A stretch of 64,000 nt of DNA from Henckelia pumila. Its lineage: Eukaryota; Streptophyta; Magnoliopsida; Lamiales; Gesneriaceae. The stretch spans positions 154,333,753-154,397,752 of the forward strand of contig NC_133123.1 of NCBI RefSeq assembly GCF_033568475.1, given 5' to 3'. Made by a program: the position numbers and the translations under genes. The notes beneath the pieces are model-generated. The model worked only from the letters and a program-made list of their open reading frames with translations. It ran no database searches and was not told the origin of the DNA. Positions 20,157-31,411 of this stretch are shown here, in pieces. Each line of letters opens with the position of its first letter. The stretch's first letter is position 1.

Positions 20157-21482
20157 TGTTAAATCCGATATTTTGGTGATAACAAACAACAACTTCTACC
20201 GGAAGCTTGTCAACCGCCTATGTCTCTCGACCGGTTGAAGTCTCAAGCCTATCGACTGGTTATTCAAACCAGCAGAGGACAAATATCCCTACCGGTTGTA
20301 TTTCAGGAATCTACTACAACTTCTACCGGAAGCTTGTCAACCGCCTATGTCTCTCGACCGGTTGAAGTCTCAAGCCTATCGACTGGTTATTCAAACCAGC
20401 AGAGGACAAATATCCCTACCGGTAGAATGCCAACTGCCTATCAAGATATCTCGAGACAAGTACCTGTGACAAGATGTTCTTTGCAGGATCCTTTATTAAA
20501 AGCAGAGCCGGCGTATCAGAAGATTTGTTGACTCCTGCAAATCAAGACAACAGGTTGTACCAAAATGGCAAAAACACAGAATGACTGCAGATAAAGCACT
20601 CGACCGTTTATTCCAGTTTTGGACCCTGGAAGTTGTCTGCAGTGTACGATCCTCATGCAGAATCATCAATGCATTTATGAGCATTAAATGTGCATTCAAT
20701 GCAGCATCAGAACGTTCAAAATAAAGACGTTGATGATTGACCTATTTAAAGGGAGGATTGCTCAAGAAGTGAAAAACACAACAATAACAACAAAAAAGGA
20801 ACAACAACAAGTGATACGAGACAACGAAGAGAGACATTTCAATCACTTGAGTAATATCAGAAGTCCTCATCTGATATACTTGAGCACACTCACAAGATCA
20901 TTCATCTACTGCTCAAATAAACCCTCGCTTATAGTTCACGTATCTGATCATCAAGGATCATCCTAGGGTTTCCAAGCCTCTCGACCGCTCTGCAGTCTGA
21001 GAAGCTCAACTCAACTATACTCAGTGTTGAAGAGACTTGAAGCTGCTCTGAAAGCTTCCACCAGTCTGATAAGAACTGAGAATCTTATCTGTGTAAATCT
21101 AGGAGTTTCGGATTAGGCATTGGATAAGTCCTAAGTCGGAAGTGGGTGTATTACAAGACGTTGTAATAACCAAAGTCTTCTAGTGAATTCCTTCCTAAGT
21201 GGAAGAAGGGGAGACGTAGAAGGATTAAGCCTTCGAACTTCCATAAAATCGTGCTTTAGCCTTTACTGCCATTTATCTTATATCCTGCTCATACATTGCT
21301 TTATAAACTTTGCATCACTAAAACCTCTGAACTAGTTCCGCACTATTTAAGTTGTTCAAAACGTTTTAGAAGTTGAGAAAACAGATTAAGTGAACTAAAC
21401 CTCACTTGATCATTTTAAAGAAAAAGAAGAAAAGTTTCAGAGTGTATTCACCCCCCCTCTACCCTCTGAACCGATCCCAACA
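20157..21482 (+). repeat. 5' LTR of Copia-1
   Basis: 1,326 bp, TGTT...AACA ends. Contains the 127-bp tandem repeat, TATTTAAA at 20743-20750, a CAA-rich leader around 20774-20820, and four TCGACCG motifs (20227, 20354, 20600, 20981). Confidence 0.97.
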
Positions 21483-21484
21483 AG

Positions 21485-21496
21485 TGGTATCAGAGC
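21485..21496 (+). other. Primer-binding site (initiator tRNA-Met)
   Basis: TGGTATCAGAGC begins two bases after the 5' LTR. It is the standard plant copia primer site, complementary to the 3' end of initiator methionine tRNA. Confidence 0.95.
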
Positions 21497-21535
21497 GGGT
21501 TCCTTTCTCAACTGTTGATCTAAAGTTTTAAAATC

Positions 21536-23548
21536 ATGACTTCTTTCAACAGAATTCCTATGTTTTCTAAAGAAGAGTATGATGATTGGAAAATTCGCAT
21601 GCAGGCACATCTTGCAGCACAGGATGATGACATGCTATATGTCATAACAGACGGTCCTATCAAAATTATGAAGGTCAACCCAGCTCTAGCCGATGGTGCA
21701 GGACAAATGATTGAGAAACCAAGAGATGAGTGGACCACTGAGGACAAAAAGAAGGCCAATCTTGACAATGTGGCCCGGGACATCCTATACAAAACACTGG
21801 ACAAGAATATGTTCAGCAAAATCAAGTCATGTTCCACAGCAAAGGAGATTTGGGAGAAGCTCACTCAGCTGTGTGAAGGGAATGACCAGACAAAGGAAAA
21901 CAAGCTCACTTTGGCCATTCAAAAATATGACAACGCCAAAATGAAGCCAGGGGAAACCATGGCTGAATTTGATGAACGGTTCAGTAGTATCATTTGTGAT
22001 CTTATTGCTTTAGGTAAAACTTATACTAACCGTGAAATTGCTGTGAAGGTTATGAGAGCTCTGCCCAAAGAATGGGAGATCAAGACAGTGGCCATGAGAG
22101 AGTCGAAAGACTTGAGCAAGGTTGAACTGCATGATCTCTTTGCAGATCTTAAAGCCTACGAGTTCGAGCTCAACATGAGAATAGAAGATGAACCATCTAC
22201 CTCTCAACCAACCAAGGCCTTAACCTCAACCGTGATACGTTCACCGGTCGAGGAAGCTCCAAAGAGATCAGCTGAGCAAATCAGCAATGAAGCCATGACA
22301 CTCTTTGTCAAGAAATTTGGTAAATTTATGCGTAAAAACAATTCTAAATTTAAAAATTATCATAAATCGGACCATACAAACGATGGTCCTACTTGCTTTA
22401 ACTGTGGCAAGCCAGGCCATTTCATTGCAGAGTGCACCAAGCCTAAGAGCAATGATCAGAAGCAATTTTCTGAAAGAAGAAGGGGCAAGGAGGACAAGAG
22501 GACCCTTAGAAAAGGAAGAGACCAAAGGGTTCTAGTAGCAGACGAAAGCAAAAGCAAGTGGGCCGAGTCTGACTCCAACAACTCCAATACCGGAAGCTCT
22601 TCAGATGACAGCGATGATGAAAAGGTGGAATGCCTTATGGCTGACATCGAAGAAGAAGCTGAGGAGGTATTTGACTTTGGCTCACCTGAATTTACTCACA
22701 GTGATTTGGTTACTGCTTTACACGAAATGGCTAATGAATACAAAGCATTATCCAAGGAGTTCGAGGAAGTAAAGGCAAAAAGAGCCGACCTAAAAGATAA
22801 GTCAAGCGAATCAAGCTGCATGCAGCAAAAAGAGCTTGATGGTCTTAAGGTCAAGCTAAGTCTGCTGGCTACTGAGAACGACACCTTGAAAAGAGTATTC
22901 CAAGCTACCTTGATTGAGAATAAAAAACTACTTGAAACCATTAAGGCTTGGAATAAATCTTCTGTAACCATTGACAAGATTCAAGAAATCCAAAGACCGG
23001 TACATGATAAGACCGGTCTAGGGTTTGGAACAAATGAACAGTCTATGGAGTCATGTATTCAGTCAAGCCTGGACAAAGGCAATCTTAACAAAATAAGATT
23101 TGTCAGGTCCAGCACGATATATGAACACGATAAGTGCAGCTTTGACAAAAATCAGAAAGTATCTAACGAACGAAGTTCTAAGCATAGAGGGCTGGGATAT
23201 GTGGATCCCCAGATCTCTAATCAAAGAGGAACTTGGATCAAACCTAAACCTAATGAAAGAAGAAAGGGAAACCAATCTAATTTCAAAAGGCCATGGAATG
23301 AGCCTAACTACTCTAAGAAAAGATGGTCAAAGGAGAAGCCTTACCAGTACTTTAATTGCAGGCCAGTTCAAAAGAGGTACAGGCTAACTGATAAAAATAA
23401 AAAAGGCAAGCAGCACACAGTAACCTCACAAGCACACACATTTACTGCCTATCGACCGCACAGATTTCTGGACACACACACGGGCAAACCTGTAAGGGTG
23501 TTCCAGGTGTGGGTCCCGAAAGGGCTAATCCGACCTGGACCCTACTAG
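21536..23548 (+). CDS. gag: Copia-1 Gag
   Basis: 670 codons from the first ATG after the primer site. Residues about 15-230 form the copia gag domain (UBN2 type; WKIRMQAHL, STAKEIWEKL, TMAEFDERF). A CCHC knuckle, CFNCGKPGHFIAEC, is at about 286-299. It is followed by an acidic Ser/Asp-rich stretch (DSNNSNTGSSSDDSDDE), a coiled-coil-like segment (about 395-480) and a basic tail ending VWVPKGLIRPGPY. Gag assembles the particle and binds element RNA. The stop is UAG, and the same frame continues into pol with a second WVPK, so a read-through Gag-Pol is possible; a point nonsense mutation is the alternative. Confidence 0.9.
   Translation: MTSFNRIPMFSKEEYDDWKIRMQAHLAAQDDDMLYVITDGPIKIMKVNPALADGAGQMIEKPRDEWTTEDKKKANLDNVARDILYKTLDKNMFSKIKSCSTAKEIWEKLTQLCEGNDQTKENKLTLAIQKYDNAKMKPGETMAEFDERFSSIICDLIALGKTYTNREIAVKVMRALPKEWEIKTVAMRESKDLSKVELHDLFADLKAYEFELNMRIEDEPSTSQPTKALTSTVIRSPVEEAPKRSAEQISNEAMTLFVKKFGKFMRKNNSKFKNYHKSDHTNDGPTCFNCGKPGHFIAECTKPKSNDQKQFSERRRGKEDKRTLRKGRDQRVLVADESKSKWAESDSNNSNTGSSSDDSDDEKVECLMADIEEEAEEVFDFGSPEFTHSDLVTALHEMANEYKALSKEFEEVKAKRADLKDKSSESSCMQQKELDGLKVKLSLLATENDTLKRVFQATLIENKKLLETIKAWNKSSVTIDKIQEIQRPVHDKTGLGFGTNEQSMESCIQSSLDKGNLNKIRFVRSSTIYEHDKCSFDKNQKVSNERSSKHRGLGYVDPQISNQRGTWIKPKPNERRKGNQSNFKRPWNEPNYSKKRWSKEKPYQYFNCRPVQKRYRLTDKNKKGKQHTVTSQAHTFTAYRPHRFLDTHTGKPVRVFQVWVPKGLIRPGPY
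23546..23548 (+). promoter_or_regulatory. In-frame UAG between gag and pol (candidate read-through)
   Basis: The stop lies in TAC TAG ATA TGG, with no frame change, between two WVPK-containing stretches, and pol is open on the other side. Soybean SIRE1 is known to use UAG suppression between pol and its env-like ORF, with a CARYYA context. That hexamer is not present here, so suppression is only a possibility. Confidence 0.45.
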
Positions 23549-26500
23549 ATATGGGTACCAAAAGTTCTTCACCCTTTGCAGGTACTAAAAGTCCAAACAG
23601 GCGAGAAAACCACTTCTATCAAGGACACTACCTGGTATTTAGATAGCGGTTGTTCACGACACATGACAGGGAATCCAGAACTTCTAACAGAAGTGGTGTT
23701 GTGCAAAGGACCAAAGATCAGCTTTGGAGACAACTCCAAAGGTAAAACCATGGGTAAGGGTAAGATTATCCATGGTAACATCATTATTAAAGATGTGTTA
23801 CTTGTTGACAAACTATGTTATAATTTGATAAGTATTAGTCAACTATGTGACAATGATCATTCGGTCGAGTTTCACAAACACACTTGCCTCATAAAAAATG
23901 ACAAAGGTGAGACTCTTATGACCGGTGTACGAGACCTAAACACCTACAAGGTAAACTGGTCTTGCTCACATATTTCCTCACCTACTTGTCTTACTGCTCA
24001 TCATGATAAACATTGGCTGTGGCATAAGCGATTAAATCATCTAAATTTGAAGCCCATTTCTAACTTGAGGAAGCATGATTTGGTTTCTGGACTGCCCGAA
24101 GGAGATTTTATAAAAGACAAAGTTTGTCCTGCTTGTCAACTAGGAAAGCAGGTGAGAGCAACTTTTAAAAATAAAGGGTGTATGTCTTCTTCCAAATGTT
24201 TAGACTTACTTCACATGGACCTATTTGGTCCTATACCAGTAAGAAGCTTAGGGGGAATGAGATATGCTCTTGTTGTTATAGATGACTTTTCTCGATTTAC
24301 TTGGGTCATCTTTCTCTCTTCAAAAGATCAAACTGCACCTCACCTGATTAAGCTTTTTAAACGCTTGCAAAATGAACAATCTACTGTGATAGATAGGATC
24401 AGGAGTGATAGAGGGACTGAATTTTTAAACACCACTCTTATGACTTATCTAGATGATCAGGGAATCAAGCATGAGTTGTCAGCTGCTAGATCCCCACAGC
24501 AAAATGGGGTGGCTGAAAGAAGGAACCGTACTTTAAAAGAAGCAGCCAGAACTATGATTGCTGATTCAAATGTTTCTCAAAGGCTTTGGGCAGAAGCAGT
24601 TAACACAGCTTGCTATACTCAAAACAGATCTATGATTAATAAACGATTTAACAAAACTCCATATGAGATCTGGAATGGCACAAAACCTGATATTTCATAC
24701 TTCAAAATTTTTGGGTGCAAATGCTTTATCCACAACAATGGCAAAAACCATTTGACAGCCTTCGATGCCAAAGCAGACGAAGGAACTTTTATTGGTTACT
24801 CAGCCGTTAGCAGAGCTTATCGAGTGTTCAATCAAAGATCACTAACGGTCGAGGAAACCATTCATGTTATTTTTGATGAATCTACTCTTTGTACAGAACA
24901 AACTCAAGGGAGCATAAATGATCTGAGTCACAGATTGGAAAACACAAATCTACAGGAAGAGAGTGACAGTGATCTATATCCTCCAAAGAAGGATGATCCA
25001 GCTCCCTCTACCGTTTGTGATCAAACAAGGCCAGAAGTGGATCCACCGGTGGATAACGATCCTCCTGCCAATGATGATCCAGTAAACGAGGACGTTCATC
25101 AACCAATTGATGACAACCCTTTAGGGAATTATTTTAGGTGGAACAAAAATCATCCACCTGGGTTGGTCATAGGTGACCCTTCTGCTCCTCGAAAAACACG
25201 TGGTCAAATGATTAATGAATTCTTGCATGCAGCTTTCATATCTCAGGTAGAGCCCAAGAAGATAGATGAAGCCCTATCAGATGCCAGTTGGATCGAGGCA
25301 ATGCAAGAAGAACTGAATCAATTCACCCGCAACAATGTTTGGCATCTAGTTCCTCGACCGGAAAATCAAAATGTGATTGGAACTAGATGGGTGTTTCGTA
25401 ACAAGCTCGATGAACATGGCACTGTTGTGCGTAACAAAGCTCGACTTGTTGCTCAAGGATTTAGACAAGAAGAAGGCATAGACTTTGAGGAATCTTTCGC
25501 GCCAGTTGCAAGACTAGAAGCAATCCGCATCTTTCTTGCCTATGCAGCTTTTAAGGATTTTAAAGTTTATCAAATGGATGTCAAGTCTGCATTCCTCAAT
25601 GGTCTACTTCAAGAAGAGGTGTACGTTGAACAACCACCAGGTTTTGTCAATCCTACTCATCCTCAATATATCTATAAACTTGACAAAGCTCTTTATGGAT
25701 TAAAACAAGCACCACGTGCTTGGTATGACACATTACTAAAATTTTTACTGGAACATGATTTCCAAATTGGAACGGTCGATAAGACCCTGTTTAAATTTGT
25801 AAAAGGTGATCATGTGTTACTAGTACAAATTTATGTTGATGACATTATATTTGGGTCAACTAACCCCAAGTTGTGCTCAAAGTTCTCTAAGCTAATGCAG
25901 GAGAAGTTTGAAATGAGCATGATGGGCGAGCTAAACTTCTTTCTTGGACTTCAAGTGAAGCAACTTGAAACTGGAATATTTATCAATCAGTCCAAGTATG
26001 CCAAGGAATTGGTAAAGAAGTTTGGAATGGAACAATGCTCAACTGCATCTACCCCCATGAGTACATCAATCAAGCTTGATAAAGATGAAGGGGGAATTCC
26101 GGTCGAGGTAACCATGTATCGAGGCCTTATTGGCTCATTGCTTTATTTGACTGCCAGTCGACCGGATATTATGTATTCAGTCTGTCTATGTGCTAGATTT
26201 CAAGCAGCACCTAAGCAATCTCATTTCATTGCTGCCAAACGAATCATTAAATATATTAAAGGAACTACTAATGTGGGTCTTTGGTATCCCAAAGATTCAA
26301 ATCTTAATCTTATTGGCTATTCAGATGCAGATTATGCAGGGTGTAGAATTGATCGCAAAAGTACAAGCGGCACATGTCAATTCCTTGGAGATAGACTGAT
26401 TTCGTGGTCAAGTAAGAAGCAGACATCAATTGCTACCTCGACCGCCGAAGCAGAATACCTTGCTGCTGGCAGCTGTTGTGCTCAAATACTTTGGATTCAA

Positions 26501-26776
26501 CAGCAGCTTAAGGATTATGGAATCCGGTCGAGTGAAGCTCCAATCTACTGTGACAATACAAGTGCCATAGCCATCACTCACAATCCAGTGATGCACTCTA
26601 GGACAAAGCACATTGATGTCAGGCATCACTTTATCCGAGATCATGTCTTAAAGAAAGAAATCAAGCTGGAATACATCTCTACCGATCAGCAAGCAGCAGA
26701 CATATTCACCAAGCCTCTACCGGACGCTAAGTTTTCTTATTTTCGAAATATTCTTGGCTTAGTAGATCTGAGTTAG
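23549..26776 (+). CDS. pol: Copia-1 Pol (protease, integrase, RT, RNase H)
   Basis: Continuous frame after the gag UAG with no good ATG before protease, consistent with expression as Gag-Pol. Order: protease [13 protein letters not shown]; pre-integrase [10 protein letters not shown] with CPACQLGK; integrase core with three acidic residues ([31 protein letters not shown]); RT with [22 protein letters not shown] and intact YVDD (25832-25843); RNase H with [25 protein letters not shown] and [15 protein letters not shown]; end ADIFTKPL...LVDLS. No stop or missing motif was seen, so the enzyme set looks functional. It makes cDNA in the particle and integrates it in the nucleus. Confidence 0.92.
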   Translation: MWVPKVLHPLQVLKVQTGEKTTSIKDTTWYLDSGCSRHMTGNPELLTEVVLCKGPKISFGDNSKGKTMGKGKIIHGNIIIKDVLLVDKLCYNLISISQLCDNDHSVEFHKHTCLIKNDKGETLMTGVRDLNTYKVNWSCSHISSPTCLTAHHDKHWLWHKRLNHLNLKPISNLRKHDLVSGLPEGDFIKDKVCPACQLGKQVRATFKNKGCMSSSKCLDLLHMDLFGPIPVRSLGGMRYALVVIDDFSRFTWVIFLSSKDQTAPHLIKLFKRLQNEQSTVIDRIRSDRGTEFLNTTLMTYLDDQGIKHELSAARSPQQNGVAERRNRTLKEAARTMIADSNVSQRLWAEAVNTACYTQNRSMINKRFNKTPYEIWNGTKPDISYFKIFGCKCFIHNNGKNHLTAFDAKADEGTFIGYSAVSRAYRVFNQRSLTVEETIHVIFDESTLCTEQTQGSINDLSHRLENTNLQEESDSDLYPPKKDDPAPSTVCDQTRPEVDPPVDNDPPANDDPVNEDVHQPIDDNPLGNYFRWNKNHPPGLVIGDPSAPRKTRGQMINEFLHAAFISQVEPKKIDEALSDASWIEAMQEELNQFTRNNVWHLVPRPENQNVIGTRWVFRNKLDEHGTVVRNKARLVAQGFRQEEGIDFEESFAPVARLEAIRIFLAYAAFKDFKVYQMDVKSAFLNGLLQEEVYVEQPPGFVNPTHPQYIYKLDKALYGLKQAPRAWYDTLLKFLLEHDFQIGTVDKTLFKFVKGDHVLLVQIYVDDIIFGSTNPKLCSKFSKLMQEKFEMSMMGELNFFLGLQVKQLETGIFINQSKYAKELVKKFGMEQCSTASTPMSTSIKLDKDEGGIPVEVTMYRGLIGSLLYLTASRPDIMYSVCLCARFQAAPKQSHFIAAKRIIKYIKGTTNVGLWYPKDSNLNLIGYSDADYAGCRIDRKSTSGTCQFLGDRLISWSSKKQTSIATSTAEAEYLAAGSCCAQILWIQQQLKDYGIRSSEAPIYCDNTSAIAITHNPVMHSRTKHIDVRHHFIRDHVLKKEIKLEYISTDQQAADIFTKPLPDAKFSYFRNILGLVDLS

Positions 26777-27140
26777 TATGCATGTGTTTAGGGGGAATAA
26801 TTGCCATTATGACATTAATAGCTTAGCTTTTACATTGCCATAAATAGTGGCATATCATCCGCCTTAAACTAGTGTCTGACAGGCTTAGTACTAGCAGCCT
26901 TGTGCTTTGAACCAGTTGACATTAATTGGGCGCGGTGATTTTTCTCCTCAAAATTTTTTTTGAATTTCAAAAACACTTTTTCATGACGTCACCCTATGGC
27001 CCATAGGTTCCTATATATACCTCTTTACACTCGTATATCAACCTTTCACATTTGCTAAAGCTTTCATATTGCACTAAACGCTCCATCGAATTACTCTCTA
27101 GATTTTGCTTACTCTGCTCTAGTTCCTATCTACAGCTATC
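26777..27140 (+). other. Spacer between pol and ORF3 of Copia-1
   Basis: Begins with a purine run, TTTAGGGGGAATAA (26788-26800), that resembles an internal or ancestral polypurine tract. It then carries a promoter-like region (next entry) and a 5' leader to the ORF3 ATG. No ORF of note. Confidence 0.6.
26984..27019 (+). promoter_or_regulatory. Candidate internal promoter of Copia-1 ORF3
   Basis: The palindrome TGACGTCA (26984-26991), a perfect bZIP/TGA-factor site, lies about 20 bases upstream of CTATATATACC (27011-27021), a textbook plant TATA box. The ORF3 ATG follows about 120 bases later. Both the spacing and the order fit a separate transcription start for ORF3; this is inference from sequence only. 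Confidence 0.5.
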
Positions 27141-29918
27141 ATGTCGATCCAGAAGACCTGCCTGGCAATCAACTTTGACTCCGTGGTTAAGGCAAATAAT
27201 GCAGGAATTACAGAGGTCTTCACCATGCTTGAAGCCTCTGGACTGAAGAAATTTCTGGAATGCAATGCCATCTGCGATTTGCCTGTTTTGAAGGAGTTCT
27301 TCACTACCGCTCAAATCGAGCATGGGACTATCAAATGCGTGATCAAGACAGAAGTCTACTCTTTCAATCAGCAGTTCTTCGCTAGCACTTTTGATCTGCC
27401 CTCCAGGGGTTTGACAAAATGCACGGATCTTCCAGACGGTAACTGCTCTTACTGGTTGAAGGAGTTCTCAACCACTGATGCTCCAATCAAACTGCCGGCC
27501 CAGAAGACATCTCTCAAAGCTCCATTCAGGCTCTTGACCAACATCGTAGCCAAGAATCTTCTGGCCAAGGCTGGTTCTTACGACAAAGTGACACTGGAGA
27601 AATTTCAATACATGGCGTGTATTGCCTCCAAGATCAACATAAACTGGTCAGACATTCTGTTCAATATTCTATGTGAAATGATCAGGGGCAAAGGGCAATC
27701 CGAGGGATTTGCTCTGCAAATTTGCCACATTTTGAGCATCCTTGGAGTGGACTTCTCCAAAACCGAGCCTCTGCATCCCACCAAATGGCTCAACAAGTCC
27801 ACGATTCACAAATTCCTGAACAAAAAGGAGACTGCGGTCGACACCTTGCCCGCTACCGCAAAAGTTATTGCTATCCCACAACCGCTTTCAACGGTTCCGG
27901 TCGTGGCCAAACCAGTCGACACCAAAAAGTCTGCCAAGCGCTAACTGATCATCGAATCTGACTCTGAAGACGAATCACGTGAGAATGTTCCACTGATTCA
28001 AGCTTTCAGCAAATCATCTCCTTCTCTATCCAAAGCAGCTGTGTCATCTACGCCTGCAGGCGAGAAGAAGAGGCAACACAAGAAGCTAAAGTCTCTGTCT
28101 GGCCTTGCTCCTACCCTGCCAACGGTCGAGACCACTACCGCTGCTGCTTCTACTGCTCCTCATCCTACAAAGGGTGTGACAATCCGGGAAGGTGCCTTAT
28201 CAGCTCCTAAGGTCACTCTAGCTGATCCCAAAGACAAAGGGAAAGGTGTGATGATCTACACACCCAAGGCTCAACCAGCAGCTACGATAGAGCTCAATCT
28301 GATCATCTCACACGTCCTCCGCACTGTCAAGCGTCACCTACAACGCTTTGACAGATGGCATCACTCCCGCACACACCTGACTCTGGCTCAAATATTTCCT
28401 AAATGGAAATCTCTAAACCTTATTGAGCAAAAGATGCTTCTATTTGCTGATACTAAAGACATCGTGAAGGCTTTGGGAAGAAGACAGCTCATAGACTTGA
28501 AGCTTCGAGGAAGCCTGCTATCTCTGTTAATTAATGAGCGTGTCAAGAATTTCAACTCTAAGAGTTCTACCGCTGCCGATGACTTTGTGATTTTGACTGG
28601 ACTACAGGATAGTCTACGTCAAATCACTCAACTGCTTCAGCACTATCAAGCTCTCAACATTGACAACACACCAGCTTCAGCAGCCTGTTTACAAGCTTAT
28701 GTGCTGGAAGGACAAGTGATGATGAAGACCTTTCTCACTCAAGATCAGGGTGAGGAAGACGTCTATGCTTTTTCTTCTTCAGATGGGATTCTGACCGATC
28801 TCATCACTGCCGACCTCTTTCATTCATCTGCTCTAAAATCGAGTGTGGCAGCCTCTTCATCGGTCGACCTCTCCTCCACCGCAGTCCAAGCAGTCACTCA
28901 ACCGGAAGTAGTTGTGATTGCTCACTCCTTTCCAGTGACGACCGCTCTCACCTCTCCAAGTCATCCACAAGATGTTTCAGAAGTGGTTGCACAAGAGATA
29001 CCTGTCACCTCTGTGACAGAGGCTCCTTGCAGTAGTGCAGCAATAGTGCCCCCAATGGAGACACCAAGCACTATTGTATCACCTGCATCTCCAGTACAGC
29101 AAGTGAATGATGCTGATCAAGCACATCAACCGTCTCCATCCACTGAAAAGTTTATGGAAGATCTCATTATGGATGAACCAAGTGCTGATCCTGATACTCC
29201 ACCAACCATATTGGCTGCAGTCGAGACTATTACATCTCCAACTGTACCATTATTGGAGGGTCCATCATCTAGCTCTCCAGCCAGATTACCATCACCACAT
29301 CATCGTGAGTCTAGCCCGGTTTCACCAAGAAATGACCAACAAGGGCAAATGCTTCAGACTGATGAGTCTTTGATTGACGCCATGGCCGCAGCTCTAGATC
29401 ATACCTTGATTAATAGGCTACATGAGCTCACGCAAACGGTTAGGTCCTTCTCTCAAGATATCACTAACTCCTCCTTCTCCGTTGATAATTCACGCCAGAC
29501 GATGATTCGGCATTTCGAGACCGTGTCTCGAGACCTTGCTCGTATGACCACAGAGATCACTAATCATCATCGCACTCAAATCAACACGCTCTCTACCGTC
29601 TCTGAACAAGTTGTCCGATCCGAAAATCGCCTTCACAAACAGTTGAATGATCGGATGGACACTATGCAAGCTACTCTACTTGCTCAACTCGATGCAAAGA
29701 TTGACAATATGCAATCCTGCCTTGGCACTCAACTCACTGAGATCATCGTTCGACTCAACCAAGGTGATGCCAAAAAGGGGGAAGAAGAGCAACGTAGAGC
29801 AGCAGAGGCAAGAAGACGAGAAGAAGAGTCCAAAAGAAAGGAAGAAGCCGACAGAAGAAGAAGAGAAGGCGACAGGTCAGGCGACAGGTCGGGAGGAGCC
29901 AGTTGGTTCAAAAGATGA
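27141..29918 (+). pseudogene. Copia-1 ORF3, interrupted by one TAA
   Basis: Two open pieces in the same frame, 27141-27944 (267 codons, starts MSIQKTCLAI) and 27945-29918, are separated only by the TAA at 27942-27944. The first part is a compact globular domain (FFASTFDLPSRGL, PFRLLTNIVAKNLL, EKFQYMACI) similar in style to 'putative plant transposon' domains. The second begins acidic (ESDSEDE), is long and Pro/Ser/Thr-rich, has a coiled-coil-like segment near 29490-29750, and ends in a charged EE/RR-rich tail (GDRSGGASWFKR). No signal peptide or convincing membrane segment, so an envelope role is not supported. The function is unknown; a nucleic-acid or chromatin role is speculation. Confidence 0.6.
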
Positions 29919-30071
29919 ACAATCTTCACTTATCTCAGCTGCATCTCATTTTGATTTTCTTCTGTAGGTGTAATAAAAATGTTTTTTGTACTTAATGAAA
30001 TTCATTCTCTCAATGAAGTTCATTGTACTGCTTTCATATTGTTCTTGGGGCACTTAAGTTTTGTCATCACC

Positions 30072-30084
30072 AAAAAGGGGGAAA
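30072..30084 (+). other. Polypurine tract of Copia-1
   Basis: AAAAAGGGGGAAA ends one base before the 3' LTR (TGTTAAATCC). It is the expected plus-strand primer. Confidence 0.9.
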
Positions 30085-30085
30085 T

Positions 30086-31411
30086 TGTTAAATCCGATAT
30101 TTTGGTGATAACAAACAACAACTTCTACCGGAAGCTTGTCAACCGCCTATGTCTCTCGACCGGTTGAAGTCTCAAGCCTATCGACTGGTTATTCAAACCA
30201 GCAGAGGACAAATATCCCTACCGGTTGTATTTCAGGAATCTACTACAACTTCTACCGGAAGCTTGTCAACCGCCTATGTCTCTCGACCGGTTGAAGTCTC
30301 AAGCCTATCGACTGGTTATTCAAACCAGCAGAGGACAAATATCCCTACCGGTAGAATGCCAACTGCCTATCAAGATATCTCGAGACAAGTACCTGTGACA
30401 AGATGTTCTTTGCAGGATCCTTTATTAAAAGCAGAGCCGGCGTATCAGAAGATTTGTTGACTCCTGCAAATCAAGACAACAGGTTGTACCAAAATGGCAA
30501 AAACACAGAATGACTGCAGATAAAGCACTCGACCGTTTATTCCAGTTTTGGACCCTGGAAGTTGTCTGCAGTGTACGATCCTCATGCAGAATCATCAATG
30601 CATTTATGAGCATTAAATGTGCATTCAATGCAGCATCAGAACGTTCAAAATAAAGACGTTGATGATTGACCTATTTAAAGGGAGGATTGCTCAAGAAGTG
30701 AAAAACACAACAATAACAACAAAAAAGGAACAACAACAAGTGATACGAGACAACGAAGAGAGACATTTCAATCACTTGAGTAATATCAGAAGTCCTCATC
30801 TGATATACTTGAGCACACTCACAAGATCATTCATCTACTGCTCAAATAAACCCTCGCTTATAGTTCACGTATCTGATCATCAAGGATCATCCTAGGGTTT
30901 CCAAGCCTCTCGACCGCTCTGCAGTCTGAGAAGCTCAACTCAACTATACTCAGTGTTGAAGAGACTTGAAGCTGCTCTGAAAGCTTCCACCAGTCTGATA
31001 AGAACTGAGAATCTTATCTGTGTAAATCTAGGAGTTTCGGATTAGGCATTGGATAAGTCCTAAGTCTGAAGTGGGTGTATTACAAGACGTTGTAATAACC
31101 AAAGTCTTCTAGTGAATTCCTTCCTAAGTGGAAGAAGGGGAGACGTAGAAGGATTAAGCCTTCGAACTTCCATAAAATCGTGCTTTAGCCTTTACTGCCA
31201 TTTATCTTATATCCTGCTCATACATTGCTTTATAAACTTTGCATCACTAAAACCTCTGAACTAGTTCCGCACTATTTAAGTTGTTCAAAACGTTTTAGAA
31301 GTTGAGAAAACAGATTAAGTGAACTAAACCTCACTTGATCATTTTAAAGAAAAAGAAGAAAAGTTTCAGAGTGTATTCACCCCCCCTCTACCCTCTGAAC
31401 CGATCCCAACA
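30086..31411 (+). repeat. 3' LTR of Copia-1
   Basis: 1,326 bp, identical to the 5' LTR except at 31067 (T instead of G) as far as I could see. It is followed by the target duplication TATAT and then flank B. Confidence 0.97.

Larger units (their letters stand above)
20157..31411 (+). mobile_element. Copia-1: complete young Ty1/copia element with third ORF
   Basis: The element is 11,255 bp with 1,326-bp LTRs (TGTTAAATCC...CCCAACA), 5-bp target duplication TATAT, initiator-Met primer site, polypurine tract, large zinc-knuckle gag, intact pol and a downstream third ORF. Large LTRs, a long gag with a coiled-coil tail and an extra ORF after pol suggest the Sirevirus-like branch; that is inference. 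I found one mismatch between the LTRs (21138 G versus 31067 T), so insertion was very recent. Element-wide CGGTCGA motifs are described separately. Confidence 0.95.

Noticed and set aside
27141..29918. Copia-1 ORF3 as a viral-type envelope protein
   Set aside because: No signal peptide, no convincing transmembrane segments and no glycosylation-rich ectodomain; the layout is globular plus acidic and coiled-coil, so the env-like label is not used.
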